Below are positions 23,943 to 32,522 of a stretch of DNA of 34,877 nt, piece by piece; the stretch's first letter is position 1; each line of letters opens with the position of its first letter. Source of the stretch: Methylacidiphilales bacterium. Its GTDB lineage: Bacteria > Verrucomicrobiota > Verrucomicrobiia > Methylacidiphilales > UBA1321. A program made the translations under genes and the position numbers. Under the pieces are notes generated by a model. That model did not search any database, was not told the DNA's origin, and was given only the letters and a program-made list of their open reading frames with translations. The stretch spans positions 1-34,877 of the forward strand of contig JAJSLI010000123.1 in NCBI GenBank assembly GCA_021272315.1, read 5' to 3'.

Positions 23943-25934
23943 ATGCTTACCCTGGCTGAGATCAGCAAAAGTTTTGGTGGACGCACGCTTTTTGAAGACG
24001 TGTCGCTCAGCATCAATCTGGGCGAGCGGATCGCGCTGGTCGGACCGAACGGTGCGGGCAAGTCGACTCTCTTCTCAATCATCCTCGGCGCCGGCGAGCC
24101 CGACGGCGGATCGGTGGTGCTCGACCGCAACACGACCATCGGCTACCTCCCGCAGGAGACTGCCGCCGCCGGCGAGGAGACCGTGCTCGAATTGACGACG
24201 GCGATCACGCCGGAGCATGCCGAGCTGCAGCGCGTCCTGGCCGAAGGCGAGCGCACAGGGCGGACCGACACGGACGCCTATCACGACGCGCAAGGCCGTT
24301 TCGCGGAACTGGGCGCGTTTCAGCTCGAACCGAAGGCGAAGCGAATCCTGAGCGGGCTCGCCTTTCGCGAGAGCGATTTTCACCGACCGGCGAAAACGAT
24401 GAGCGGTGGCTGGATCATGCGCGCGCACCTGGCGCGGCTGTTGGTCATGGAGCCCGACCTGCTCATGCTCGACGAACCGACGAACCATCTCGACCTCGAA
24501 TCGCTCGGTTGGTTCCAGAATTATCTCGAGCATTATCCCGGCGCGATCCTGATGATCTCGCACGACCGGGCGTTCCTCAACGCGCTGATCGATTCGATTT
24601 TGGAGATCAGGAACCGGAGGGTGCATCGCTACCGCGGTAACTACGACGCCTACGTGGAGCAGCGGGCCGCCCGGCAGGAGCAGCAGCTCGCCGCCTACAA
24701 AAACCAGCAGGCGGAGATCGAAAAACTGCAGCTCTTTGCCGACCGGTTCCGGGCCAAGGCGAGCAAGGCCTCGCAGGCCCAGAGCAAACTCAAGCAAATC
24801 GAGCGGATGGAAAAGATCGAGGCGCCGGAATCGGACGAGAAGAAGATCCACATCAAGTTTCCGCAGCCGATTCGCAGCGGGCATCGGGTGTTGACGCTGG
24901 AAAAAATCCATCACGCCTACGGCGATCTCGTCGTTTACCGGGGGATCGACCTCGAGATCGAGCGCGACCAGCGCATCGTGCTGGTCGGACCGAATGGCGC
25001 CGGGAAATCGACGCTGCTGAAAATTCTCGGCGGCGTGCTACCGGTCCAGCAAGGCGAACGCAAGCCGGGCCACAACACCGAGGTCGGCTATTTCGCGCAG
25101 AACCGGGTCGACATGCTCAATCCGAACCGGACCGTTCTCCAGGAAGTAATGAGCATTCCCAATCCCGTGCCCGAACAGACGGCGCGGACAATTCTCGGCT
25201 CGTTTCTCTTCCAGGGCGACGACGCCTACAAGAAGGTGAACGTCCTTTCCGGCGGGGAAAAATCGCGGTTGGGTCTGGTCAAGCTGCTGCTCAATCCGCC
25301 GAACCTGCTCTTGATGGACGAACCGACAACGCACCTCGACATGGCCAGCATCGATGCGCTGATCGACGCGTTGAAACAGTACCGCGGGACGCTGGTCTTC
25401 ATCAGCCATGACGTCTATTTCATCCGCGCCATCGCGCAGACCGTGCTCCACATCAGCGCGGGCCGGTTGACGCCCTATGCGGGCGATTACGATTACTACC
25501 ACGACAAGTCCGGGGCCGGTTCGGCGAAGCAGGGACTGGTTGCGGGCGAGAAACTTTCCGACGACCGCCCGAAGGAGAAGCCCCCCGAACCGCGCGCGAA
25601 CGGCGCGGCGTCGCCGGTGAAATCCAAGGAACAAAAGCGTCGTGAGGCGGAGGAGCGGCAGGCGCTGTCGGCCTCGCGTCGGCTGGCGCAGACGGAACTG
25701 GAACGGATCGAGCGGGAAATTGTCGAATTGGAGAGGCGTCAGAAGGACGTGGCCGCGCAACTCGAAGCGCCTGAAACCTACCAGCCGGGTGGCGACGCGG
25801 TGAAGCTGAACCGCGAATTGATCGAGAACGCGGAAAATCTCGAGCGCCTCAACGAAGAGTGGAACGAGGCCAGCGCGGAAGTCGAGCGAGTCAATTCGGG
25901 CTCAGGGGAAGTTTTGACGGAATTGCGGAGTTGA
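23943..25934 (+). CDS. ABC-F family ATPase (Uup/EttA-like)
   Basis: 663 residues with two ATP-binding cassettes in one chain and no membrane segments, as in ABC-F translation factors that act at the ribosome. Walker A sequences GPNGAGKST occur in both halves (first at 34-42). Signatures are MSGGWIMRAHLARLL and LSGGEKSRLGLVKLL, each followed by Walker B (LLMLDEPTNHLD, LLLMDEPTTHLD). The linker between cassettes is charged and helical (YVEQRAARQEQQLAAYKNQQ region), matching the P-site tRNA interaction motif. The C-terminal 120 residues form a Lys/Glu-rich coiled coil like that of Uup. Overall it is closest in layout to Uup/YheS-type housekeeping members, and nothing specific to an antibiotic-resistance subtype can be seen. 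It follows the URO-D gene on the same strand after about 60 bp. Confidence 0.94.
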   Translation: MLTLAEISKSFGGRTLFEDVSLSINLGERIALVGPNGAGKSTLFSIILGAGEPDGGSVVLDRNTTIGYLPQETAAAGEETVLELTTAITPEHAELQRVLAEGERTGRTDTDAYHDAQGRFAELGAFQLEPKAKRILSGLAFRESDFHRPAKTMSGGWIMRAHLARLLVMEPDLLMLDEPTNHLDLESLGWFQNYLEHYPGAILMISHDRAFLNALIDSILEIRNRRVHRYRGNYDAYVEQRAARQEQQLAAYKNQQAEIEKLQLFADRFRAKASKASQAQSKLKQIERMEKIEAPESDEKKIHIKFPQPIRSGHRVLTLEKIHHAYGDLVVYRGIDLEIERDQRIVLVGPNGAGKSTLLKILGGVLPVQQGERKPGHNTEVGYFAQNRVDMLNPNRTVLQEVMSIPNPVPEQTARTILGSFLFQGDDAYKKVNVLSGGEKSRLGLVKLLLNPPNLLLMDEPTTHLDMASIDALIDALKQYRGTLVFISHDVYFIRAIAQTVLHISAGRLTPYAGDYDYYHDKSGAGSAKQGLVAGEKLSDDRPKEKPPEPRANGAASPVKSKEQKRREAEERQALSASRRLAQTELERIEREIVELERRQKDVAAQLEAPETYQPGGDAVKLNRELIENAENLERLNEEWNEASAEVERVNSGSGEVLTELRS

Positions 25935-26103
25935 CGGAACTTTTGACGGAAAAAAGCGCCAATCCTTGCCCGGACTTCGCTCCGCATTTCATTGAAACGT
26001 TCGTGCCTGGCCAATGGCGGGAGCACGCAATCTTGTCCTATTTGGAAACACGGCCTAGGCTGGATTGTAGGAAAGACCATGCGGATCATCCGCATTTTAT
26101 TTT

Positions 26104-26553
26104 ATGCTCATCCATGAACTTGTGCCGGTGCTTCAGTTGTCCGTAAGTCCGGTCATTGTCATATCGGGCGTCGCACTGATCATGCTTTCGATGACCAACC
26201 GCTACGGAAATGTCTGCGACAAGACCCGCCGACTTTCGGAAATGGTCAGAAAATCGGGTGACGATAGCTCCGGCCATCTTCATGCCCAATTGCGTATCCT
26301 CTATTCCAGGGCGAAAACGCTTCGTCGGGCCATCTTTTTTGCCTGCGTGAGCCTGCTTCTGGCCGCCTTTCTCATCAGCATGCTTTTTTTGGCCTCTCTG
26401 CTGCAACTGGAGGCCGCGCTTTTGATCGTCGTGCTGTTCATCGGCTCCATGCTCTCTCTCAGCGTTTCGCTGATGGTATTTCTTACCGACATCAACGCCT
26501 CCCTGGAGGCGCTTTCATTGGAGGTCGATTCGCACGCCAAGACGGGCCACTAA
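26104..26553 (+). CDS. DUF2721 family membrane protein
   Basis: 149 residues. An N-terminal membrane segment (LSVSPVIVISGVALIMLSMTN) is followed by a soluble basic stretch with NRYGNVCDKTRRLSEMVRK, the DUF2721 hallmark. Two more membrane segments lie at about 78-125. The family has no known function. It ends 8 bp before the stop of the convergent minus-strand gene. No good ribosome binding site is visible, so the start is less certain than the gene. Confidence 0.85.
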   Translation: MLIHELVPVLQLSVSPVIVISGVALIMLSMTNRYGNVCDKTRRLSEMVRKSGDDSSGHLHAQLRILYSRAKTLRRAIFFACVSLLLAAFLISMLFLASLLQLEAALLIVVLFIGSMLSLSVSLMVFLTDINASLEALSLEVDSHAKTGH

Positions 26554-26561
26554 GAGCCGTT

Positions 26562-27230
26562 CTAGGGCAACCCGGCGAAGGCGAGCTTCTGCGGCCAGGA
26601 CAAGGCGCGGAAATGGCGCAAGGCGCAGGGGCGTTCCTCAATCGGGAGACGGCGCAGGTGGCGCAGAAAGCCGAGGGCGCAACGTTGTGCGGTGCGGTAA
26701 CGATCGCGGAGCAGCGGAGTGGCAAAGCGGCGATGGCTGTTGTCGAAGAGTTGCCGACGCAGCCACGCCCCGACCCGGCGTGGAATGTGACCACCGCACA
26801 GAATGTGGGCAAATTTGCTCAGGACGAGGTACGTGTCGACGCGGGCCTGGGTTTCCAGATTGCGGGCATAAGCCTCGGTGTCAATGAGGCGTTCGCCTTC
26901 CTGGAAGAGGAGCGCGGCCTGGACGCCGTGGGTAATTTCCTCGATGAAGGTGATGAGGGCGGAAATATTGCGCTCGTTGAGGGCGCGCCGCGGATCGTTG
27001 GCTTCGAGTTCGGCGATGACGGGGCGCGAATAGAAGATGGCGAGGTAAAGCGAATCGCCGGCCTGGCGCAGAAACGTGCGCCCGCCGCCGGCGAGATGGG
27101 CGGCGTCCCCGCCGGCCAGGCGGTTGAGCGCGGCGCAGCGGCTTTCGCCAATGAGGCAGGTTTCAAGATTGATGGGAACGGGCGAGTAGGTCCGTTCGAG
27201 CAGGAGCTGGATTTCGCGCAGAAGGGTCAT
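26562..27230 (-). CDS. Uncharacterised protein, second of an overlapping pair
   Basis: 222 residues, not recognised. It is mostly helical by composition. It contains RTFLRQAGDSLYLAIFYS, EANDPRRALNERNISALI and FIEEITHGVQAALLF, where ExxH resembles a helical metal-binding motif. An acidic segment follows (EAYARNLETQARVDTYLVL). The C-terminal third is strongly basic and arginine-rich. There is no signal peptide and no membrane segment. The ATG overlaps the stop of the upstream gene by 4 nt, indicating translational coupling. A GC-rich opposite-strand open frame covers the same DNA, but start position, coupling and protein-like composition favour this strand. Confidence 0.75.
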   Translation of the reverse strand: MTLLREIQLLLERTYSPVPINLETCLIGESRCAALNRLAGGDAAHLAGGGRTFLRQAGDSLYLAIFYSRPVIAELEANDPRRALNERNISALITFIEEITHGVQAALLFQEGERLIDTEAYARNLETQARVDTYLVLSKFAHILCGGHIPRRVGAWLRRQLFDNSHRRFATPLLRDRYRTAQRCALGFLRHLRRLPIEERPCALRHFRALSWPQKLAFAGLP

Positions 27231-27928
27231 GGGGTGCGGATAACGGCGGGCGGCGCGTGAAAATGCAGGAGAGTGTCGGCGAGATCGTTGAGGGCGAGCC
27301 GGACGCGGCGAAACTCGCTGCCGAGCTGCTCGAAGATGGCCTGCAGATCGGTCCTTTTGGCCTGCGGATGGCGGGCCACGGCCAGGTAGGAGGACTGGCC
27401 GACCGCCTCATAAAACCCGAGCCCGGGCGCGCCGCGACGCTGGGCGTGGGAGTGGACTCGCTCGGCGAAGAGTCCGCTGAAAAAGAGGGTGTAGTTGCCA
27501 AGGTGGGCGCGCAACAGGAATGCCTGTTCGGGCGCGCAGGTGTTAAGCTGGGCGATGAGGTCGGAGACGTAGGTGAAGCTGCGGGCGGTCGGTTCGGAAT
27601 CGCCGGGGCGCTTGAGCTGGTTGACGTGCGAAAAAGCGAGCAGGACGGCCGCGACGTAATCGGTCAGCGCGCGCTCGTCGAGGGAGACGCGGCGCAGGAC
27701 GCGGCGGGTGAGAACGTAAAAGTAAAACGCGGCGGAGACGCGCAGGCAGCCGTCGCGGTCAACGAGGGAATCATAGACAAGGTCGTGGTCGAGGATGGCG
27801 TCGCGCTCGGATTCATCGCTGAGGAGGGAGACGAGCGAGACCGCGTCGCGCGGGGATTTGGCCAGGGTGCTGACAACGAAGGAAAAGTCGTCCGCGGTGA
27901 ATTGCGCGCGACAGTTCGCTTGGATCAC
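27227..27928 (-). CDS. Uncharacterised protein, first of an overlapping pair
   Basis: About 233 residues, not recognised. Visible segments are FTADDFSFVVSTLAKSPRDA, LLSDESERDAILDHDLVYDS, VSAAFYFYVLTRRVLRR, a possible helical bundle, and GFYEAVGQSSYLAVARHPQA. The last resembles AGDSLYLAIFYS in the downstream partner, so the two may share a domain. The frame is open for another 950 codons upstream, but that part is antisense to the YfhO-like gene, so it is not coding. The start is set at GTG 27928, preceded by GGGGAC, because homology-like content and the intergenic boundary begin there; spacing to the GGGG is short, so the start is uncertain. Confidence 0.7.
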   Translation of the reverse strand: MIQANCRAQFTADDFSFVVSTLAKSPRDAVSLVSLLSDESERDAILDHDLVYDSLVDRDGCLRVSAAFYFYVLTRRVLRRVSLDERALTDYVAAVLLAFSHVNQLKRPGDSEPTARSFTYVSDLIAQLNTCAPEQAFLLRAHLGNYTLFFSGLFAERVHSHAQRRGAPGLGFYEAVGQSSYLAVARHPQAKRTDLQAIFEQLGSEFRRVRLALNDLADTLLHFHAPPAVIRTP

Positions 27929-28051
27929 GTCCCCTAACGTAGCATAGGGGATGCCAGTTTCATTTTGCGACGGAAGGGGCGATTGCAGGGGACAAGGAGA
28001 AGGGCCTTTTGCATGCTTGCGCACGAGAAGATTCGCGATTAAAAGAGAATC

Positions 28052-28240
28052 ATGTCCGAGATTTCCCCAGCCGCTTCCGCGAAACCGTGTCCGTTCGAGC
28101 GTTTCGTGAAGCCTTTTCTGACACCCTATTACTTCGTGGTGGCGCAGGTGCTGGGCGCCATCACAGTGGTGTTCGCGGTGGTGACGCTGCTGCTCATCCT
28201 CGTCGTGGCGAATTTCAACGTGCTGGACTGGATGGAGTAA
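28052..28240 (+). CDS. Small single-pass membrane protein
   Basis: 62 residues. A short basic N-terminal part (FERFVKPFLTPYYF) is followed by a long hydrophobic segment from about residue 28 to 55 (VVAQVLGAITVVFAVVTLL and on) and a short tail LDWME. AAAAGAGA lies at ribosome-binding distance before the ATG. It is divergent from the unknown pair and about 100 bp ahead of the YfhO-like gene, so it could be an accessory subunit. I know no family for it. Confidence 0.6.
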   Translation: MSEISPAASAKPCPFERFVKPFLTPYYFVVAQVLGAITVVFAVVTLLLILVVANFNVLDWME

Positions 28241-28336
28241 ATTGGAGCGGCGCGTCCCGCGCACAATCCATTTTGCAAAGCGGTCCTCGCGAGAATCTCT
28301 CTTTCCCGAAACACGCCGGCCCGCTAATCGTTTAGG

Positions 28337-31003
28337 ATGGAATCGCCGGAGAAACTTCAGGTCAGACAGGGGGTATGGACGTCCTTGTGGGTGGTGGCAT
28401 TGCTGTCTCTCCTGGCGCAGTTGTGGCTTTGCCAGTTTTTTTCGACAACCCCGCAAGGAGAGTTTGGCAACCTGGTGCCGGTTTCGATCGACGTGAATCC
28501 GTCGAACCTCTGGAAGCAGGCGTATCATTTTCCGCCAATCGGTTCGTTCCTGGTGCTGAACTGGCTCGGGCAGGCTCTCCTGCCGGTGCCGCTGAATCCA
28601 TTCAGCGCGGCGGCGAATCTTCCGACGTGGTGGTTTTTCACGGCCTACGCGCCGATGGTGGCAACGTGTTCGTTGCTGGCGATGGCGATATTTTTGCGCG
28701 AACTGGAACTGCCCCGGCCTGCGGCGCTTTTTGGCGGCGTGGTTTACGCGTGGCAGGGCGACCTGCTGCCGTTCGTCTACCCGGGGCACTACGGTTACAT
28801 CACAACCTGGCCGTTTTTCGCGCTGGCGGCGTGGGGGGCGTTGCGGTCGCAGCGATTGCGGCACTGGGCCTACGCGCTGATCAGCGGCGTAAGCTGCGGG
28901 TTGATGGTGGGGTTGCAACCGGACCGCGGGGGCATCGCGAGTCTTCTCATCGCGGCCTTGTACCTGGCGCCGGCGCTGCGTCCGGAGGTCGGCTGGCGGA
29001 CGCCCCTGAGGCATCTCGCCCTTTGCGCGGGGGCGGCGTTCCTGATTTCGCTGGCGCCGCTGCTGGCCCTCTTCCAGGGCAACATCGTCGGCGTGAAGCT
29101 CGGCGGCGAAACCGACCGGGAGAGAACCTACGACCTGGTGACACAATACAGTCTTGGACCGGGCGAGACGCTGACCTATCTGGTCCCCGGCTTTTTCGGA
29201 TGGTTCACGGGCAGCAACGACGCGGCCTATTGGGGCTGGATCGGCGAATCGCAAGAGTGGCCGACAACCCACCAGGGGGAGAAGAATTCCAACCTCGCGA
29301 TCAGCACGACGGGCACCGTGGCGACCGTGCTGGCCCTGATCGGCGCGATCCTGCTGCTGCCCGGTTCGCCGGCTGGAATACTCGGACCGGGCGACATCTC
29401 GCCGCGGCAAAAGCTTTTCGGGCGGGTCTTGCTGGCGCTGGGGGTGGTGACGCTGGTGCTGGCCTGGGGCTGGCACACGCCGTTTTATCGGCCTCTTTTT
29501 GCCCTGCCGTTGATGGACAAATGGCGCAATCCCTTGAAGTGGCTCGAGATGACGAATTTTGCCATCGCCACCCTGAGCGCGTTCGGCCTGCGGCATCTCA
29601 TCCTGTCGCTGGAGCCCGGGGCGGACCGCGTGCGGCGCGGGCTTTTTTGGTTCAATACCGCCATGCTGGGGGCGCTGGGCCTTTTCTTTCTGGTCAGCTA
29701 TCCGTTCACGCTCATTTTGCGGAACGTGCTGCAGGTGGAAGGGTACGGCGACGTGGAGATCGCCCACATCGTGGCGACGGTCCACTCCTCGCTTTTTTTC
29801 GCGGTGGTGCTCATGGCGATTTATTGCGCGGTCCTCCACGCGCTCTGGCGTCCGGAGCCGCTGTTGGGCTGGAAGATACCAAATCCGTTCCTTGACCGCG
29901 TCCGGGCGGCTGCGTTGCGACCGGAAAACTTGCCATTGACGCTGGCCGTGCTGCTGAGCGTGCTGGTCGTGGCGCAAATGGGTTGGGTGGCGGGCAAGTT
30001 CCTCGATTTCCTGCCAGAGCCGGAACGCCTGAGCGCGTTGACGGCGACGAACCCGCTGCTGGAAGAGTTGCGCAGCGAGGGCGACCAGGTGCGGGTGAGC
30101 GTGGCGACGCAGGACCCGGTCCTGAACGTGATGCTGCTGAACCAATTCGCGGGGGACCGCATTTCGTGCCTGGAAATTTCGGCCGCGTCGCGCGTACCGG
30201 ACGATTTGACCGCCTTTTTCGACGCCTTTGGCCAGGACCGGGGGCGGCTCTGGTTCCTGACCGGGGTGAAAAACGTCGTGCTGCCGCGGGAGTTCATGCT
30301 CCAGGTGCAGCACGACCCGCGGATTGCGCCGAACATCGACCATGCGGACGGCTATATGCTGGTGCCGACGCCGTCCCCCGATCTCCCGTCGCATGCGCTG
30401 ATCGCATTGCGCGATTACATGGCCAAGGCGACCTTCGTTCCCGACGCGGAATTTTTCCCGTCGAACGACGATATCCTGAAGCGGCTGCCCGATCCGACAT
30501 GGAACCCGCGCGCCACCGTGCTGCTGAACATCGCGGACGGCAAGCCGGCCCCGCCGCAGGCCTACGTCTCGTCGCTGCCGGCCCGGGCCGACGTGAAACT
30601 CTACACGCCGAACGAAATCGACGTCTCCCTGTGGACGCCCCGGTCGGGATTCTTGCTGGTCAACGATCAGTACGATCCCGACTGGCAGGCGACGGTGGAC
30701 GGCAAGCCGGCGGAGCTGCTCAAGGCGGACGACATCCTCCGGGCGGTGCGGGTGCCGCAGGGCGATTCGGAGGTCGTCATGCGCTATGCGACCCGTTACC
30801 ACTTCGGCGCCATCCTTCGGCAGATGACCGGCCTCAACCTCGGGGACGCGTCGGTGTCGGCGGAATGGCTGAACAATTTTTGCGACGCGGCCATGCTGGC
30901 CGCCTGGATCGTGGCCGGCGTGGCCATCTGGCGAAGCAGGCGAGGGGAGAAAGTTTCCCCTGTCGAAAAGCTGCCCGAAAACTCAACAGGGGTCAGCCCG
31001 TAG
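28337..31003 (+). CDS. YfhO-like polytopic membrane protein
   Basis: 888 residues with about 12 hydrophobic segments in the first 600 residues, and a soluble C-terminal domain (about 610-835) ending in another hydrophobic segment (AAMLAAWIVAGVAIW-like, about 850-868). The soluble part carries the YfhO-family ending SGFLLVNDQYDPDWQATVDG and KADDILRAVRVPQGD. YfhO proteins are GT-C-like and implicated in glycosylating teichoic acids or other envelope polymers in Gram-positives; the role here is inferred by family only. The first extracytoplasmic loop has conserved-looking acidic and histidine residues. It is also related in architecture to the TPR-bearing protein at 9640. Strong codon bias creates very long antisense frames across this gene. 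Confidence 0.87.
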   Translation: MESPEKLQVRQGVWTSLWVVALLSLLAQLWLCQFFSTTPQGEFGNLVPVSIDVNPSNLWKQAYHFPPIGSFLVLNWLGQALLPVPLNPFSAAANLPTWWFFTAYAPMVATCSLLAMAIFLRELELPRPAALFGGVVYAWQGDLLPFVYPGHYGYITTWPFFALAAWGALRSQRLRHWAYALISGVSCGLMVGLQPDRGGIASLLIAALYLAPALRPEVGWRTPLRHLALCAGAAFLISLAPLLALFQGNIVGVKLGGETDRERTYDLVTQYSLGPGETLTYLVPGFFGWFTGSNDAAYWGWIGESQEWPTTHQGEKNSNLAISTTGTVATVLALIGAILLLPGSPAGILGPGDISPRQKLFGRVLLALGVVTLVLAWGWHTPFYRPLFALPLMDKWRNPLKWLEMTNFAIATLSAFGLRHLILSLEPGADRVRRGLFWFNTAMLGALGLFFLVSYPFTLILRNVLQVEGYGDVEIAHIVATVHSSLFFAVVLMAIYCAVLHALWRPEPLLGWKIPNPFLDRVRAAALRPENLPLTLAVLLSVLVVAQMGWVAGKFLDFLPEPERLSALTATNPLLEELRSEGDQVRVSVATQDPVLNVMLLNQFAGDRISCLEISAASRVPDDLTAFFDAFGQDRGRLWFLTGVKNVVLPREFMLQVQHDPRIAPNIDHADGYMLVPTPSPDLPSHALIALRDYMAKATFVPDAEFFPSNDDILKRLPDPTWNPRATVLLNIADGKPAPPQAYVSSLPARADVKLYTPNEIDVSLWTPRSGFLLVNDQYDPDWQATVDGKPAELLKADDILRAVRVPQGDSEVVMRYATRYHFGAILRQMTGLNLGDASVSAEWLNNFCDAAMLAAWIVAGVAIWRSRRGEKVSPVEKLPENSTGVSP

Positions 31004-31139
31004 CGTTGGCATCAAATTGCTGGCGGATAGACCTTGGAAGTAGTGAGGACTGGCCCTTTTCAGAGAGGAACCCATCCCTACCAAAAATAGTTGCCTCAAA
31101 TGGGGAGTTCCCGTTTAAAACTCTAACAAAGGAAACATC

Positions 31140-31766
31140 ATGTTAATTGAACCAAACGACACCATTCTCTTCACCGGCGACAGCATCACCGATTGCGGAC
31201 GCGATCGCGCCAACCCTGCGCATCTCGGCTTTGGCTACGCCTTTTTCGCCGCTGCGCGGATACAGGCGCTCGTGGCCTCACCGGAACTGAAAATCTACAA
31301 CCGAGGCATTGCCGGCAACCGGGTGCGCGACCTTCTCGGCCGCGTCGATGCCGATTTGATTGCGCTCAAACCCACCGTGGTCTCCATCCTCATCGGCGTC
31401 AACGATACCTGGCGCCGCTTCGATGCGAATGATCCCACCAGCACGGCCGCCTTTGAGAAGGATTACCGCGCCCTGCTCGAAAAAATCCGCGACAACCTCG
31501 ATGCCCGGGTCATTTTGCTTGAGCCTTTTTTACTCCATGTCCCCGCCGACCGTTATGCCTGGCGTGAGGACCTGAATCCGAAGATCGACGTGACGCGCAA
31601 GCTGGCCGTTGAATTCGACGCGGAGTTATTGCCGCTCGACGGCCTGTTCGCCCAGGAAGCAGCGCAGGCTCCCGCGGCTTACTGGGCCGCGGACGGCGTC
31701 CACCCCACGGCGGCAGGACATGCGCTCATCGCCGAGGCCTGGCTTGATCACGCCGGGTTGACATGA
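31140..31766 (+). CDS. SGNH/GDSL-family hydrolase
   Basis: 208 residues with all four SGNH blocks: catalytic Ser15 in LFTGDSITDCG, Gly in NRGIAGNRVRDL, Asn in IGVNDTWRRF, and the Asp185/His188 pair in DGVHPTAAGH. The family deacylates esters; members of this type often remove acetyl groups from plant polysaccharides or peptidoglycan. No signal peptide is visible, so a cytoplasmic acetyl-sugar esterase is likely. The ribosome binding site AAAGGA lies about 7 nt before ATG. It stands alone, convergent with the toxin gene. Confidence 0.93.
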   Translation: MLIEPNDTILFTGDSITDCGRDRANPAHLGFGYAFFAAARIQALVASPELKIYNRGIAGNRVRDLLGRVDADLIALKPTVVSILIGVNDTWRRFDANDPTSTAAFEKDYRALLEKIRDNLDARVILLEPFLLHVPADRYAWREDLNPKIDVTRKLAVEFDAELLPLDGLFAQEAAQAPAAYWAADGVHPTAAGHALIAEAWLDHAGLT

Positions 31767-31829
31767 TGCCTCTTGCGTCCGCTTTCAGCGGGAAAACAGC
31801 GTGCGTCGATTCACTCAAAGGCGCAGTGT

Positions 31830-32132
31830 TTATAGATCAAACCGTAGTTTTCCGAGATCGCGGGCGGAATGCCAAAACCGCAAGACCAACAGCCTTTTTT
31901 GCGCCGGTTCAATCTTGTATAGAATCAAATAGCGTCCGGACACCATCATGCGCACGTTTGGAAAGCCTTTGATGCGGCAACCGACCAAAGGAGCCCGCCC
32001 CAAGGACAAGACCGAATCGAGCAGGCGTTCGCTCAATAGCTCGGCGGCGGACGGATTGTCTTTCGCAACGTAGTCGATGATCTCGCTTAAGTCCTGCCAA
32101 GCCTGCGAGGTTACGACGACCGTCGCGCCCAT
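31830..32132 (-). CDS. ParE/RelE-family toxin of a toxin-antitoxin pair
   Basis: 100 residues. The pattern SQAWQDLSEIIDYVAKDNPSAAELLSERL, then GRAPLVGCRIKGFPNVRMMV and RYLILYKIE with VLRFWHSARDL, is the ParE/RelE fold: two N-terminal helices then a beta sheet, with an H-x-x-R-like end. ParE toxins block DNA gyrase, RelE toxins cut mRNA; this one reads closer to ParE. It overlaps the antitoxin gene by 22 bp and follows it, the usual arrangement for cotranslated modules. Confidence 0.88.
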   Translation of the reverse strand: MGATVVVTSQAWQDLSEIIDYVAKDNPSAAELLSERLLDSVLSLGRAPLVGCRIKGFPNVRMMVSGRYLILYKIEPAQKRLLVLRFWHSARDLGKLRFDL

Positions 32133-32335
32133 TGCCTGGCCTTGTCGCGGATTTCTTCAACGGTGTAACAAGGCTCGTTTTCAGCGGAGCGTAACCCGGC
32201 CTCGATCGCCGCCGCCATTTCGGGGCTGGGGGTGATCTCTTCCTTGGTTTCCAGTTCGGAAAGCCTTTGCAAAATCGCCCAGCGATCCGCGAACTTGAGC
32301 TTGGGCAGCTCATCAAGGATTTCGGTCATGCTCAT
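32111..32335 (-). CDS. Addiction-module antitoxin-type small protein
   Basis: About 74 residues starting MSMTEILDEL. It is acidic and helical, with EILDELPKLKFADRWAILQRL resembling the addiction-module component family found next to ParE toxins. The C-terminal end (YTVEEIRDKARQWARR) would be the toxin-binding segment. The frame is open for 36 further codons upstream (to 32443); those residues are atypical for the family, so ATG 32335 or 32329 is preferred. It is upstream of, and overlapping, the toxin. Confidence 0.75.
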   Translation of the reverse strand: MSMTEILDELPKLKFADRWAILQRLSELETKEEITPSPEMAAAIEAGLRSAENEPCYTVEEIRDKARQWARRSS

Positions 32336-32522
32336 GGCGTGAAAACAGTAGGACAAAAATCGCGCCGATTCAAGCCTCCCTTGGGAAAGATACCGCTCCA
32401 GTCGGGTAAGTTTTAACGCATAACGGCCGGATGGCCGGGCCATCGACTCTTATATCTTGGCCGCGCCTCTTGTTTCGCGGCGGCAAGCGGGATAGGTTAA
32501 GAGCCTATCTCAAGATAAGCTT

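Noticed and set aside
25911..25951. Three close copies of TTGACGGAA after the ABC-F gene
   Set aside because: Short and imperfectly spaced; probably local slippage at the gene end. No function can be supported.
27929..30802. Minus-strand open frame that would extend the unknown protein to 1191 residues
   Set aside because: It is antisense to the YfhO-like gene, arginine-, histidine- and glutamine-rich without any domain, and is the product of strong GC codon bias. Only the part ending at 27928 is kept.
31783..31795. Hairpin CCGCT-TTC-AGCGG between the hydrolase and toxin genes as a terminator
   Set aside because: The stem is only 5 bp and no T-tract follows on either strand, so a terminator is not supported.
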